From the NCBI GenBank assembly GCA_017311315.1, contig CM029638.1, positions 8,180,368-8,244,367 of the forward strand: a stretch of 64,000 nt of DNA. The letters are read 5' to 3'. The notes under the pieces are model-generated. The model searched no databases. It was not told where the DNA came from and was given only the letters and a program-made list of their open reading frames with translations. A program made the translations under genes and the position numbers. Shown piece by piece: positions 46,220-57,749 of this stretch. How positions within the stretch are numbered: position 1 is the stretch's first letter; each line of letters begins with the position of its first letter. The DNA is from Dendrocalamus latiflorus (Eukaryota > Streptophyta > Magnoliopsida > Poales > Poaceae).

Positions 46220-47950
46220 ATGTACCACCAGATTTGGCGCCTCGTCCCCAACGCCCACTCGCCGCTCCGGCCGATCCACGCCGGAGCTCGCCGGACCTGC
46301 TCCCCGGCCGTCAACCCTCCACCTCTCCGCCTGCCGGCGCTCGCCTCCGCTGCCACCCGAGGCCTATGCCGCCCCCTCGCCGTCTCCGTCCAGTCCGCCA
46401 GCCCCCGCGCCGGCCTGAGGTCCATCCGATGTCTCCTTACTTGTCAAATTTTCTCATCCTTCTTGGTTCATGGGATGTGAGGAAGAACATAAACTGTGGG
46501 TCGAATCTTCTGTTTGGTTTAAGGAATGAGAGGAGAGATGAAATTATGGCCATGCGCCTGTTGTTCTAGCGCATCGCCCGTGGCGAATCTGATGCTGTAA
46601 TTGGGAAGGGAATTAACCAATTTTGCTGATCTTCTGGTACAAACGCTTGCAAATTCATGCCCTGCTTAATTGATTTGTGCGGTGCTGCCACGTTCTGTGT
46701 CATCTTTAGATAGAAATATTGTCCGCAGTGCCTTCAGACATCACTGATGTACTGATGCACTATATAGTTTGGGTATCTTTGGATGATATCCTGAAAACTA
46801 TGCTTTGTTCATTCAATCGGTATTGGGATGCACATGAATGTGAGTGTGTGGTTCTAAAACAAAATGTGAGCGTGTGACATTTTTGTTAGTCCTTGCGATT
46901 TTCAGTGTGGATAAGTTTTTCGAAGTGGAGATGAAGGTGCGCGACTATGAACTCGACCAGTATGGAGTTGTCAACAATTCTGTCTATGCTAGCTACTGCC
47001 AACATGGTGAGTTCAGAAGAAATTTAAAGTGAATATCTCTTAGTATTTTCATACACTTGGTCAGTGAGCATGATTCACAGATTCATATAGCATCTTAAGA
47101 TTCATGCCTCATTAGGATATGATGGTTACTTCTGAATAAAATGTAATTGTTGTTTACATGACATATTGAAATCTCTTATCGGGTTCTATGCTTCAAATTG
47201 AGCAGGCCGTCATGAGCTACTTGAGAGTGTAGGCGTAAGTGCAGATGCAGTAGCGCGCAGTGGTGAGTCGCTGGCCCTCTCTGAGCTGCACCTCAAGTAC
47301 TTTGCGCCTTTGAGAGTAATGCCCGTCTTTCTCAAATTTAGGAAAAAACAAAAAATTCAAGATACTTGATGCAATACTGTGAAACCAGTATCCTTGAGAG
47401 TTCAGACTGCAACATGTGATAGTATCATGAATTCTCTTCGGTTTCTGATTTCCCTTTTTATTTTCTTGCACTTTTAGAGTGGTGACAACTTTGTTGTTAA
47501 GGTGAGGCTTGCAAGCATCAAAGGTGTAAGGATGATATTCGAGCACTCAATTGAGAAGCTCCCTAACCGCGAGGTATGCAGAACAAACAGTTATGGATTC
47601 AGAATATAAAACAATAAGATACACTGCACATTTCAAGCACGTTTGCAATGGAACCAAGGCAACAATGCAATTTAGTAGCATTTTGGATGGCATTGTGTCA
47701 ACATATACAATTTCTACAATTTATATGTTACTTTAAGTGTGAATTATTCTCAGACATTTCTGTGCAACAATTCTATACAGCAAAAGACGCATATATATCA
47801 CGACTTTTCATTTCCTATTGCTCCTGGCAGTTAATTTTGGAAGCGAAGGCGACCGCTGTTTGTCTCAACAAGGACTACCGTCCTACCCGTGTATCTCCAG
47901 AGTTACTGTCCAGGTTGCAGCTCTTCTCATCCGAGGACAGCAAGGATTAA
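46220..47950 (+). CDS. Plastid acyl-ACP thioesterase, hotdog fold (ALT type), copy 1
   Basis: Exons 46220-46419, 46906-47006, 47206-47315, 47478-47573 and 47831-47950 join in phase to 208 codons plus TAA. Exon 1 encodes a basic, Ser/Pro/Ala-rich N-terminus (MYHQIWRLVPNAHSPLRPIH) fitting a chloroplast transit peptide. Its donor (CTGAG|GTCCAT) is weak, so the end of exon 1 is the least certain point. The mature part has the single hotdog domain of the plant ALT family: FFEVEMKVRDYELDQYGVVN, NSVYASYCQHGRHELLES, SLALSELHLKYFAPLRSGD, FVVKVRLASIKGVRMIFEH, EAKATAVCLNKDYRPTRVSP. The family releases medium-chain fatty acids and beta-keto acids from ACP in plastids. Compared with copy 2 it keeps the HGRHE stretch after the NN..YASY motif. 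Confidence 0.88.
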
Positions 47951-48110
47951 GCCAGTACGTTAACCGCAACAACAATTGTTTGGAAGATTTCGATCGTGGC
48001 ACTGTCTTTAAGAGCTACGTTCCATTTGTATTGTCTCTATGTAAATGCTGGTTTGAAACATTTGACTTGGAGAACATTTGTAACCCATCATTCTGAGTGC
48101 AATTTTTTTT

Positions 48111-48809
48111 GAGTAAATTTCAGCATACAACAGGTTTGGGGTATTAGTAACTGAAAACACTATATTTTGAGATATTTTTTACAAAATCATATACTTTCAA
48201 TCAAACACCATACATAACCTCACTTTTTATAATTTCCCGTTCGACATCGTTCCACCATCTGCTTAGTGCCATCCCGAGGAGGTCGCTGCACGCGCCCCTG
48301 GCCCTTGAAGGCGCGGAAGGAAGAGCTCCTCGGCTGTTTGCGCACACAAGGCTCGGTGGCGCGCACGTAAGGCTTGGCGACGCAGGATGAAGCTGAGCGG
48401 AGCGAAATGAGGCTGGCTGGCAACAAGGTGAAGTAATTCATGATACTTGTACGACTACACAGCTCTTGTAAGACCAGACTAGTCTTTTTTCAACCATACT
48501 GGTTTTGTACGGCCACACTGGTCTTATTTCGATCACACTATTCTTGTATGACCACTCCGCTCTTGTAAAACCACACTGGTCTTTTATGACCACATAGGTT
48601 TTGTAAGAATACACTGATTTTATTTTGGCCACACTGGTCTTGTATGACCACAGAGAGCAGGCGGTGGAATGGTATCGAACGAAAAAGCATAAAAAGTAGG
48701 GTTATGTGTGGTGCTTGACTGAAAGTATGTGGTTTTGTGAAAAATATCTCAAAACATAGTGTTTTCAGTTACAAATGCCCCAAAACTTGGTGTTTTCTGA
48801 AATTTACTC
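48111..48809. mobile_element. Mutator-like element, about 700 bp, TIRs about 115 bp
   Basis: Left arm GAGTAAATTTCAGCATACAA ... CACCATACATAACC is the imperfect reverse complement of the right arm (GGGTTATGTGTGGTGCTTGA ... GAAATTTACTC). The flanks AATTTTTTTT (48101-48110) and AATTTTTTAA (48810-) fit an 8-9 bp target duplication. The interior has a GC-rich block (about 48240-48435, possible captured sequence) and a tandem repeat. No transposase. Confidence 0.8.
48445..48655. repeat. Tandem repeat of about 20-22 bp inside the MULE
   Basis: Units of the form CTTGTATGACCACACTGGT appear about ten times with drift (TTTTGTACGGCCACACTGGT, CTTGTAAAACCACACTGGTC and others). Confidence 0.75.
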
Positions 48810-48855
48810 AATTTTTTAAGAACTGCATTTTGTTGCAAAGATATCACATTGTTTT

Positions 48856-50185
48856 TTTTTTTGAAAATGGGCAAGAGGGCTGCCCTCTATTAATTCACAA
48901 GTAGAGTAGAAACAAAATACAAAGTATGTTTTAAGAGACGGGGGTCAGGGAGAGGTGGCCAGGAACTGGCCTAAGGAAGAAAAGAATTTTAAGGTGGTGC
49001 AAAGGTGATTGGGAGCTTCGCTAGCCTTTTGGCCTCTATGAGGACGCAGGCTCTGGCCTCCTCCTTCATGACAGTGGTCAAGAGTAACGGTGTAGTTGTC
49101 GTCGGACAGAAAATACGGGTGTTCCATTCCTTTCATATTTGCTAAGAGACTAGCGTTACTGTTACTTTTTGCGGTGCTCCAGGCGTGAGTACAACGGGCT
49201 CCCACCGGTCTCGAGCCAAGGGGAAGGTTCGGCAGGTAGCTAGGTTAATGGAATTGCAAGCAGTCCACTACGCTATGGAGATCTAGATTCTTGTGGTGTA
49301 GCAGCACTCGCCCAATAGATGTATGGCGGACTTCGGCTCCTGTCTGCACAAGGGACAAGTTAAATGATTCGGCCGTTCATAGCCTATTTTGTATGACTAG
49401 CCAAGCGAAATTTTTACATTTTTATGATGCCCAAGTTTTATAACCTAGAGGATTCATAGCGGTTTTTACTGTCCCTAGAAACTATGCTTTGTAGGCCGAG
49501 GCAGCTGTATCCTCAGTAGTCTCCTGCAGGTTTATCACAGACGTGTGCCCCCAGATGGTAACTAGCTCCTATACGTGCTGCGGTGTAAGGCTGTCTGCCC
49601 AATTTAGGTTATGCAACCAGTTGTTCCCTGCTAGGGTAGTCCGTAGGGTGCGGTTTTTTTCTCCTGGATGCCCTGGAGACGATCGGTGCGATATCACAAA
49701 GTATGTTTCCTTCCGCCCAAGAGAAAGTCCAGAAGGATACCTTCCTTCCATTGCCAATCGTTATGGTAGTGGCCGCTGCAAAGAGACACCAATCTTGTTC
49801 ATCGCATAGGATTTCCATTCTTTGCCAAGGTTTGGTTTGAGCTCCTCATTTTTGCCAGAGCCATCTAAGTCTTAGAGCCCTAGTGAATCGCTCTAGGTCT
49901 AAGAGGCCAAGGTGTGTAGATCTGCATACTCTGTCCCAATTGATTTTGTAGTTGCCACCGGTTAATTGTTGTTCTGACCCGGTCTAAAGGAATCATCTCA
50001 TTGTCTATTCAGGGTTTTGATTACATATTTTGGTTTCTCGATGGCTGTAAGGAAATAGATTAACTGGGTTGTCAAGACGGATTTAACAAGGATCTCCTAC
50101 TTGTAAATGTCAGCAGTTTGCCACACTATCTAGCCAGATAACTCTCATAGTTGTCTTCCAACATTTGGATGTCCACCCTGCTCGC
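48856..50185 (-). mobile_element. 5'-truncated LINE retrotransposon (L1-type), minus orientation
   Basis: The left end is a T-run (the poly(A) tail read in reverse) followed by GAAAATGGGCAAGAGGGCTG, a typical plant LINE 3' end. Target duplication: ATATCACATTGTTTT (48841-48855) and ATATCACATCGTTTT (50186-50200), one mismatch. The minus-strand translation near 49820-49610 reads CDEQDWCLFAAATTITIGNG, KVSFWTFSWAEG, IAPIVSRASRRKK, and another frame gives NNWLHNLNWADSLT. This matches the zf-RVT region that follows the reverse transcriptase in plant LINEs. Frameshifts break it, and the RT and endonuclease domains are absent. Confidence 0.85.
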
Positions 50186-50529
50186 ATATCACATCGTTTT
50201 CAGCCCTTGGAATAATCACGTATTCAGAAGGATACTTCGTTGCATCCACGCACTTGATATTTCTATTAAGCAAAAACTTTGAATGATCAAGCCGTTGAAC
50301 TTTCGGAATTATTTCCGCTCCTCCTTTTTAAACTCTCCAGCCCGTCCTTCAAAAAAAAAAAGAATGGTCATGCAGTACCCATGGATCAGGTGAGACAATA
50401 GATTTAGAAAAAGGTTACATGCTTTTAGCCATTAACTAGAATTTCAAGGTCTACTAAAAAAATCAAGGTCTAATGCAGTTGGATGGTCTTGGGATTAAAC
50501 TCGGATTTTGTGATGGACTAAAGCATCGT

Positions 50530-52672
50530 ATTTGAAAAGCCCCTAAAAATTCAAACCAAAATTTTTGTGAATTTTTGCTGCATTTTTGAGTGTTTTCTGA
50601 AAACTTTCCCTTTCAGGAAAGTTTTCCCCGCCGCCGCTTTCCCTTTTCGGTAGGGCACCTCCCCTCTCTGTTGGCGCCCCACCGTTTTCCGCCGTCCTCT
50701 TTCCCCGGCGCTCGCGCCCCTCCCCGCTAGCGCCTTCCCTTCCCCGCCTCCCGCTCGATCCCGCCTTCTCCTCTCTGCAGCGCCGCCCCACTCCCCTTCT
50801 CTCGCTAGCGCCCCTCTCCCTCCCCGCCTCCTCCCCGCGCACGCGCGTGCGCTGCGCGCTGCGTTCGCGCCGCGCCTGGCCCGCGGCTGCGCCCCGGCCT
50901 CGGACAGCCTCCGCCGCCCCGACCGCCGCTGTCCGAAAGGGGTGGACGCCCTCGCGCCATGTCGCCCCGCCTCAGCCCGGCCCCGCCTGGCAGTCGCCGC
51001 GCCTCCCCCTCCCGCGCGCGGACGCGCCTCCGCCCGTGCCTGAGCTCACCTGCTCCCGTCTCCTCGCCATTACGCCGCTACAGCGCCGCGCGTCAACGCC
51101 CGGTCACCGCCCGTCCTGCGGAGGAGACGCCCACCCACTCCCGTCACTCCCTGTTGCCCCGGAGCCCGAGCCCTTGCCTTCCTCTCCACGCCTCGCTCCC
51201 CCTCCGCTCGGGTATAAAACCCCCATCCTTCTCCCGCACGCCCTCTTCTTTCCCAAGCTTCCCCACTGCCCTCCTTTGCTCCCCACCACTCCAGTGCACT
51301 CCCTCGCGCAGCCGATTGGAACCCCGCCGCTCCGAACGCCGCCATTACCGTCTTGTGAGCCGGCGACTCCTCGGAGCTGATCTCCTTCTCCCCTCCCTCA
51401 TTCTTCAATTACTCCTCACCAGAACATCTCCTTAGTGTGCCAATCATGTTGGTGTTTGTCTCTGGCCAGGAGGAACTCCGTGGAGCGCCGTCGCCGAAGT
51501 TCCTCTCCAGCCGTCGCACCTCTCCCGTGGCCAGATCGCTCCGGAGCTTCCTAGCACTCACCGCCGCCACCAATGTGAGCCCTCGGTTCCCCTGTCGGTG
51601 TAGCCGCCCCCGATTGAACCCTCTCGCCGCCGGTGACCCCCTCCGCCACTAAATAACCGAAGCACCGCCTGGCGAGGTTACGGACCAGGTGAAAATATAA
51701 GGACTGAAACCCTTACGCTGAGCAAATGTCACAGTGATCGCTCAACCACAGGAGTTGACTTGTCAACACTGGTCTAGTAGCTGCTCAACTCAATTGAAAC
51801 TCTACAGGATGAGATGTCAGGATGCCGGGGAGTTAGGTATGCCGCTGGGTACCTAACAACGGTAGTATACACTTAAAACGGCTTAGAGAAGTTTGTTTAG
51901 GTTTGGCCGTGACTGAGTGATGCTACCGGGTAGAGCCTATATAAAGAGTTGAGCAGTGAAACGACCTGGCTTTCTTAACTCTTTAGCGGGAGTTAAGGGA
52001 TCGTGTGGGTAAAGCTGAGCAAACTCTGTAGAGTCAATAAATGGTATTCGAATACGCCGTGCTCCCGGTTAATGGAGCTGTGTCACTTGAGTGATTCCAG
52101 CAGCAAAGCTTAAGTAGTTTTGTAAATGTTTAACTTGTTTAGGTTGGTTAATTAACCCTTCATGAAAAATCCCTGAGAGCTTAAGAAGTAGTTTTGGGTC
52201 CATCTTATTAAAATATTTGCAAATAAAACTGCATCCACTCAAAGTTATTAAACCAAGTATACTCCCTTCCTTTGATGATTCCGTGCATGTAGTAAGATAG
52301 AGTCCCTTTGGGACTTGCTGAGCCGGTTGATTGGCTCACGGCTTGCTTTTGCCTTTCTTTAGAGGATCAAGACGAAGGTGTTTGTCTCCCTGTTGAGGAA
52401 GACCCGGAAGGTTTCTTCTTCGACGAGGACCCGTGGCTTTAGGTCTTGGCCGCGCTCAAGCGGATCTTGGAGTTTTTTGTGATGTAAGTATGCTTTGGGC
52501 TTGCACGCCCCGCTGTGGAAAAATGGATGCTAATCCTTACGTAAAGTATATGCTGAACTTTTGTTGTAAGCATGCAATGGTATACTCTTACGCGACGTTC
52601 CATAACTGTTCATGCGTGAATAGTTGCAAAATGCCGTGTCCGTATGCGCTCCTGGAAACGGGGGCGTTACAA
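50530..52672 (+). mobile_element. Decayed Gypsy-type LTR with GC island and start of internal region
   Basis: It has the same layout as the LTRs at 15.6 and 21.8 kb: a GC-rich block (50620-51660), TATA box CGGGTATAAAACCCCC (about 51208), then an AT-rich part with phrases shared with those LTRs (GAGCAAACTCTGTAGAGTCA; ATTCGAATACGCCGTGCTCC). It ends GGGGGCGTTACA (52672), followed by AATATTAGAGCAAGG, which fits a mutated PBS. So this is a related but older family member. The left end is uncertain and no second LTR was found. Open frames at 50847-51435 are GC-rich LTR sequence without domains. Confidence 0.65.
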
Positions 52673-53640
52673 TATTAGAGCAAGGTTCAAGCAGGTTCTA
52701 GGTCTTACCATCAAGGCCATGCTTTGATGCTCTTGAGTCCGGGAAAAAGCATGATCAATTCGATAACCATTTGTAGCAGCATAATTTTCTCGGACAACTT
52801 TTGAATGGATTAGCTAGTGTGTGTGGTATATCCAACATGATATATGAACAGGTGATCCTGAGTTTGAGACCCACAGCTCATTTCATTACATATTTGTGGT
52901 ACCAGTGTCTAGGGTGAGCTTGCACTTCGTGCCCTCCGACACCCCTTGCGCCAATGCACACACTACGACCGATTTGCGCCTGTGTTCCAGCAGCACGGCC
53001 CCATATGTAATTCGCATCATATGTTTAAGAATAAGCCTAGAAACTTTTGGGTCATAGGTTTAAATAATCCTACAAATTCTGGGTGAATTGGTTAGCGATT
53101 GAAGCTCACTCGAAAGAAATAAAGAACGTAGCTCCAGACCATGAGCTGCTCCTAGTGCTTCAGCTAGGATTTCTCTCTTTGTAGTTTGCACGTTCTTCAA
53201 AATCGGCAACTCAGTATGTCCCTACATCTTCCAGCCTGAGCAGAAAGACCGTTGAGGCAACACTTCAGTAGCCCAGTGCGAAGGGGAAAGAAACTTGCTC
53301 TTGGAGTGAGATGGCGCGCTTCCACTAGTAAGTAGTAACCATGCCGTCCGCTCCGCCCGCCTATGGTGACCAAACGACGCACCCCGGTGGCGACCGTCGA
53401 ACTGGCCAGGGTTGTACGGCAAACTTACACAATCAGTACAGAATGGAGCCTACCTGTTGCCTACGCGTGCTTTGGGATAATTAAGATCCAGTTTCTATTA
53501 GTTTTTAAAAACTGATTTTCTATGATAAATAATTTTTTTTATAGTATCTAACTTTTAAACTGAGTGTTTTTAAGATAAAATCTACGAAGTATTTCTCTAT
53601 AAATTTATGAAGTTCTTACTGTTTGTAAACCAAAGCAAAA
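52673..53640. other. Probable remnant of retrotransposon internal region, no gene
   Basis: Follows the degenerate PBS. No gag-like translation was recognised. Confidence 0.35.
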
Positions 53641-53647
53641 GTAATTA

Positions 53648-53860
53648 GAGTCTGTTTGGTTGCCTGCATGAGGGTGGCTCGCACCAGCGTATGCAGGGAG
53701 ATGGTGTTTGGTTGCCTGCATGGAGGAGAGAGTCTGCACGAGTGGATGCAAAAAATCAACTGGAATCAGACTGAGAAGAAACGTGGCTGAGTAGCTTCCC
53801 TCCTCAGCCTGACCACACTCATGCAGCTGTATGAGCACATACAGGCAACTAAACAGCCCC
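53648..53860. mobile_element. hAT-like MITE, about 213 bp
   Basis: Left end GAGTCTGTTTGGTTGCCTGC; right end, reverse complemented, GGGGCTGTTTAGTTGCCTGT. The core TGTTTGGTTGCCTGCATG is repeated internally at about 53704. It is related in its TIR core to the MITE at 26353. Confidence 0.6.
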
Positions 53861-55940
53861 TATGTGAACGGGCCCTGAGCTTGCCTCGTTGCCTCCGGCG
53901 GGAAGGTTAGAGGCGGGTGGGCCCGTTATTAATCCCAGTTGTTGGTTGTTCAACTCGAATGGGTCAGATCAACCAGAAGGTATCCGGGACTACTGCTACG
54001 GCTGCCTGCGCTGGTCTAGCCTGACGGCCTCTGACGCACGTATGGCTGGCTGTACGAGGACGCATGGAAACACAGCAAGAAATCTGAAATGGTGTTTCGC
54101 CCCAGGCAAGCAAAACAAACGAAAAATGCTTCTGCTCGTTTCAGACAAAACAGATTACGTACATGGACTTCCTTTTCTTTTTTCCTTCTTTTTTAAAATT
54201 AACACTGACGTGTATAGACTAGAACGACGTACTCATCTGTGAAAAGAAACATGTTTCTGCGTGTCAGAACCTAGTAACTATTAAACACTTCAACAATGGA
54301 ACGACGTACTCATAAGTGTACGATACGTCAGGTGAAAGCGGTAATCTTTTCAGCTTGCTATTTTTGAACAAACAAATGAAATAAATTATTCGTTGTGCTT
54401 TTAAAGTGATTTATCGAGATAATTTTTTAAAAACGACTTATCGACAATCGATTCGTTGGTATATACACTTATGTTATGACTAAAAACCATCAGTCACAAC
54501 CATAAGTAATTAGCCTTAGTCGAAAAAACCCCACTTAATTTAACTACGCCAAAGCCACATCATGCACTATCCTGTTGAATTTCTGTGCTTGAATTCCACA
54601 TCATCATAGGTCTACCTAGTATACAGTACTGTTCCTTGAATTCTTTTTTTACATGGAGTATAGTTAGAACTAAACCAGCACCTATCTGGTTGTGTTGAGT
54701 GCTGTGATAAGTGTGAGTATGTGATCACTGTGGACCTCTGGTGCATGCAAGGACCATGAGAAAATGTGTGATATGGGGGTGGTTGGTGTTTGGATTGCGT
54801 ATTGCCTAGGTTTGTTTGCCACTTGAGTGTATCTTGTTTTTGAACTTTAGTTTGGCGTAAAGGAATTGTCGTGGTGGTGCTTTTCCTCCCTCTTTTTTGG
54901 CCTCGGTCTTATGATGACATAAGGGCCTCGTCTTACGATGACATAAGATAATATTAGGTGGATTCTTTTATACTAATGGTTTATGATTTATGGCTCAAAT
55001 ATTTGAATTCTGGCTATTTATGAGAGGCAATATGCAAAAAAAATAGTCGCATACGATTTTTACCGGTACAATCGAACTCAATACATTTTTGACTATAACT
55101 TTTCTATTGATCCTATCTTAAAAACACAGTATTTAAAAACTAATTAGTGTAAAAAAAATATAAACATAAGCCAACTTTAAATAAAAAACCCAGCCAATAT
55201 CTGAAGCACAGGTGGCTTTGCATCCTAGACCACGAGCCTACGACCATAAAAAAAAATCACACAGCTGAGCGCCCCCACTAAAAATCAACATGTCACTACT
55301 TAAATCAAGCAGCTATCTCCGTCACTAAACAAGTTCCCCACTAACGGCAGACGACTCGGTGACCCACGCTATGGTACCCCACCGGCCGTCACTTTGCACG
55401 TACGATATGTTGCCAACGCCGCTCGTGCCGAAGTCGTCGACGGTCCAGAGACGTGCCACTACTGTTCTGTTATTTTTTAGCTTTCGATTTCAGTTTTTGA
55501 TTTTTTTTTCATAGTAACTATCTTTTAAATAAAATATTTTTTTAAAATAGAATATGCTAGTTAATTATAATACATATTGTATCGATTTTATTTATATTGG
55601 CAAAAATTATACGTGAGTTTCTGTTATTTTGTAATCTCTCATATGAACAGTCCAAAAACCACAAGTCACAATTAAAAACCATAAAACTTTGGAAAAAAGA
55701 AAGAAACAGACCCTACTTGTCCTGATTCACGTTCTCTCGCTGGGTGGTGACCGGTCCAAGCACCGCTTCCAGAAGTAAAATCCAGTGACTCTGACTCCAG
55801 ATAATTGAACAGTTTTCAGCATAAAAAAAACTGCATGTAACTCAAGCTTGCTGGGTTAGAGAATGGTAAAGCGCATGGCTCACACACTGGATTAGATTTT
55901 TCGAAGCAAAACTACGTGAGCAGAAGTTGAACAACCAGCT
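53861..55940. other. Intergenic with diverged AT-rich MITE-like repeats
   Basis: Stretches at about 54340-54530, 54975-55195 and 55480-55690 share phrases with 13840-14010 and 26735-26945 (GGTTTATGATTTATGGCTCA / GACTATAACTTTTCTATTGA / AACTAATTAGTGTAAAA). The copy near 55480-55690 is inverted. No gene was supported. Confidence 0.4.
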
Positions 55941-55943
55941 CGT

Positions 55944-56006
<63 letters not shown>
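55944..56006. repeat. (CT)n microsatellite next to a core promoter
   Basis: About 31 uninterrupted CT dinucleotides end only 8-9 bases before the TATA box of thioesterase copy 2. Confidence 0.95.
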
Positions 56007-56009
<3 letters not shown>

Positions 56010-56013
56010 ATCA

Positions 56014-56024
56014 CCTATATAAGT
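56014..56024 (+). promoter_or_regulatory. TATA box of thioesterase copy 2
   Basis: CCTATATAAGT, about 90 bp upstream of the ATG at 56110; the leader is A/C-rich. Confidence 0.7.
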
Positions 56025-56109
56025 AGCATGCCTTGCCATCAATGATCACCAGCACGTCCAACACGACCAATACATTCAGAAAAGAACGCACAACCAACAC
56101 TCGTTCACA

Positions 56110-57686
56110 ATGCAGCAGCAGATAGGCAACCTCGTTCCCCTTGCCATCACCCGCCCCTGCCCTCGGCTACCCACCGCCGATGGAGGGGGGCGTGGCAGCT
56201 CCGGCCACCGCGTGGTGCGCCTTGGCCGGCCGGCAAATCTCGGCATGGTCACGGCGCATGCCTACCCCAAATCCCGCCGGCTTCAAGGTCATGCTACGTC
56301 CATTGCTCCCCCAAAATCCTGCCTGCTTCAAGATGCTCCCATTGCTGCCCCCAAATCCTGCCTGCTTCAAGATGCTCCCACCATTAACATGGCAAACCAG
56401 CATACCAACAGCATAAGGTTCGACCTTCATCAAGATCATTTCAATCCCATTATCCGGTTTCCTTGCATGCAAACAGCATATACGTTTGTTAAATCCTTAT
56501 GTTTGCTTATGAGATCAGGAAGGAAAAGTTTTTTGAAGTCGAGATGATAGTCCGCGACGATGATCTTGACGAGTACGGCGTTGTCAACAACGCCATCTAC
56601 GCCAGCTACATCCACAGTGGTAAGTTAGCTATGTCTAGCTGGCTCTCAAAAGAGTATTGAAGATTCCTTCCTACTTATGCACATGCATGTATGCAAATTC
56701 ACAGGATTTCTATGCTTTAATTTGTGCTGCATGTATCAGGTCGTGACGTGCTGCTTGAAACCCTTGGCATTAGCGTGTACTACTGGACGTCCACGGGCAA
56801 CGCAATGGCTCTTTCAGAGTTAAACCTTAAGTACTTCGCGCCTTTAAGGGTATGTTCCATTCCACAGTATAAAATTGCTTGGCTTAAATTTATGGACTCA
56901 TGTTGAAACTGGGAAAAAAGTTATTGGAGGATTTCAATGAATTAAGTCACCATAGAACACATGCAGTTAAACCGTATCAATTTTGATCAAAGGTACTATC
57001 TAAAGTATATAGTTTGGATATACGGAATTGACATGAGTAAAATTTTCATGAAAAATACTTTCATAACATTATATTTTTATAACTTTTTTTCAAAAATATG
57101 ATAATAAAATTTAGTGATCAAGATGAGATTTTGTTGACTTTGAAAGTCAAAGCCAACTTTCCTTTTTGATCGGAGTGGGTATTTTTGGACTCACCACATT
57201 TGGTGCTGAGCATGCATGCATGAAATGGGTACCATTGATTCAATTATAATTTCCGATTGTTCGGATCAATTTTCAAGCCTGCTCAGTGCTAGCTCTCACT
57301 ATATATACCATACCGGAAAATCTCACAAAGTTTTACCTTGCGTTGCCAGAGAGGTGACAGGTTTGTGGTCAAGCTGAGGGTCGTGCAAGTCAAAGGCGTA
57401 AGGATAATAGTCGACCACTTGATCGAGACGCTGCCGGATCGTAAGGTATGCATGCAATTAGAGGGTGTACTCGAATTCTTGGTCTCTGCTACCTCGGTAA
57501 TCAACTAATTAATGATCGATCTTGCTGACCATCATCGATCGTGCATCTCACACCTTAATTTACTACTGCTCCTGCCAGCTCGTGTTGGAAGCCAGAGCAA
57601 CCGCTGTTTGCCTCGACAAGAACTACCGCCCAACTCGTGTTTTCCCGGAGTTGTCGTCAAAGATACGCCAGTTCTTCTCACCCTAG
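56110..57686 (+). CDS. Plastid acyl-ACP thioesterase, hotdog fold (ALT type), copy 2
   Basis: Exons 56110-56417, 56519-56619, 56740-56849, 57350-57445 and 57579-57686 join in phase to 240 codons plus TAG. Exons 2-4 have exactly the sizes (101, 110, 96 bases) and phases of copy 1, showing common descent. The hotdog domain reads FFEVEMIVRDDDLDEYGVVN, NAIYASYIHSGRDVLLETLG, ALSELNLKYFAPLRRGDRF, VRIIVEHLIETLPDRK, EARATAVCLDKNYRPTRVFP. The N-terminal 102 residues (MQQQIGNLVPLAITRPCPRL...) are longer than in copy 1 because of an in-frame repeat (PKSCLLQDAP twice, PKSRRLQGHA once). The donor used here (ATAAG|GTTCGA) is the one that restores phase to the domain; reading through instead stops at 56547. 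Where copy 1 has QHGRHE, this copy has HSGRDV, a possible activity change. Likely plastid enzyme of fatty-acid or methylketone-type metabolism. Confidence 0.87.
56262..56390 (+). repeat. In-frame tandem repeat of 36-42 bp in exon 1 of thioesterase copy 2
   Basis: Three units: AAATCCCGCCGGCTTCAAGG, AAATCCTGCCTGCTTCAAGA (first copy), AAATCCTGCCTGCTTCAAGA (second copy), each followed by a GCTCC-CATTGCT-like tail. They add about 25 residues to the putative transit peptide or linker. Confidence 0.85.
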
Positions 57687-57749
57687 ATGCTTGAAGCCAA
57701 GGAAGCAAGACTCTCTTCACCGCTTTCGTAATAAAGCATAGCGGATGAA

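Noticed and set aside
50543..51435. Frames of 99-177 codons
   Set aside because: They fall within the GC island of a decayed LTR, like those in the intact LTRs.
56110..56547. Single-exon 145-codon reading of thioesterase copy 2 exon 1
   Set aside because: It ends in FLKSR because the frame runs through an intron; splicing at 56417 to 56519 gives the conserved domain in phase.
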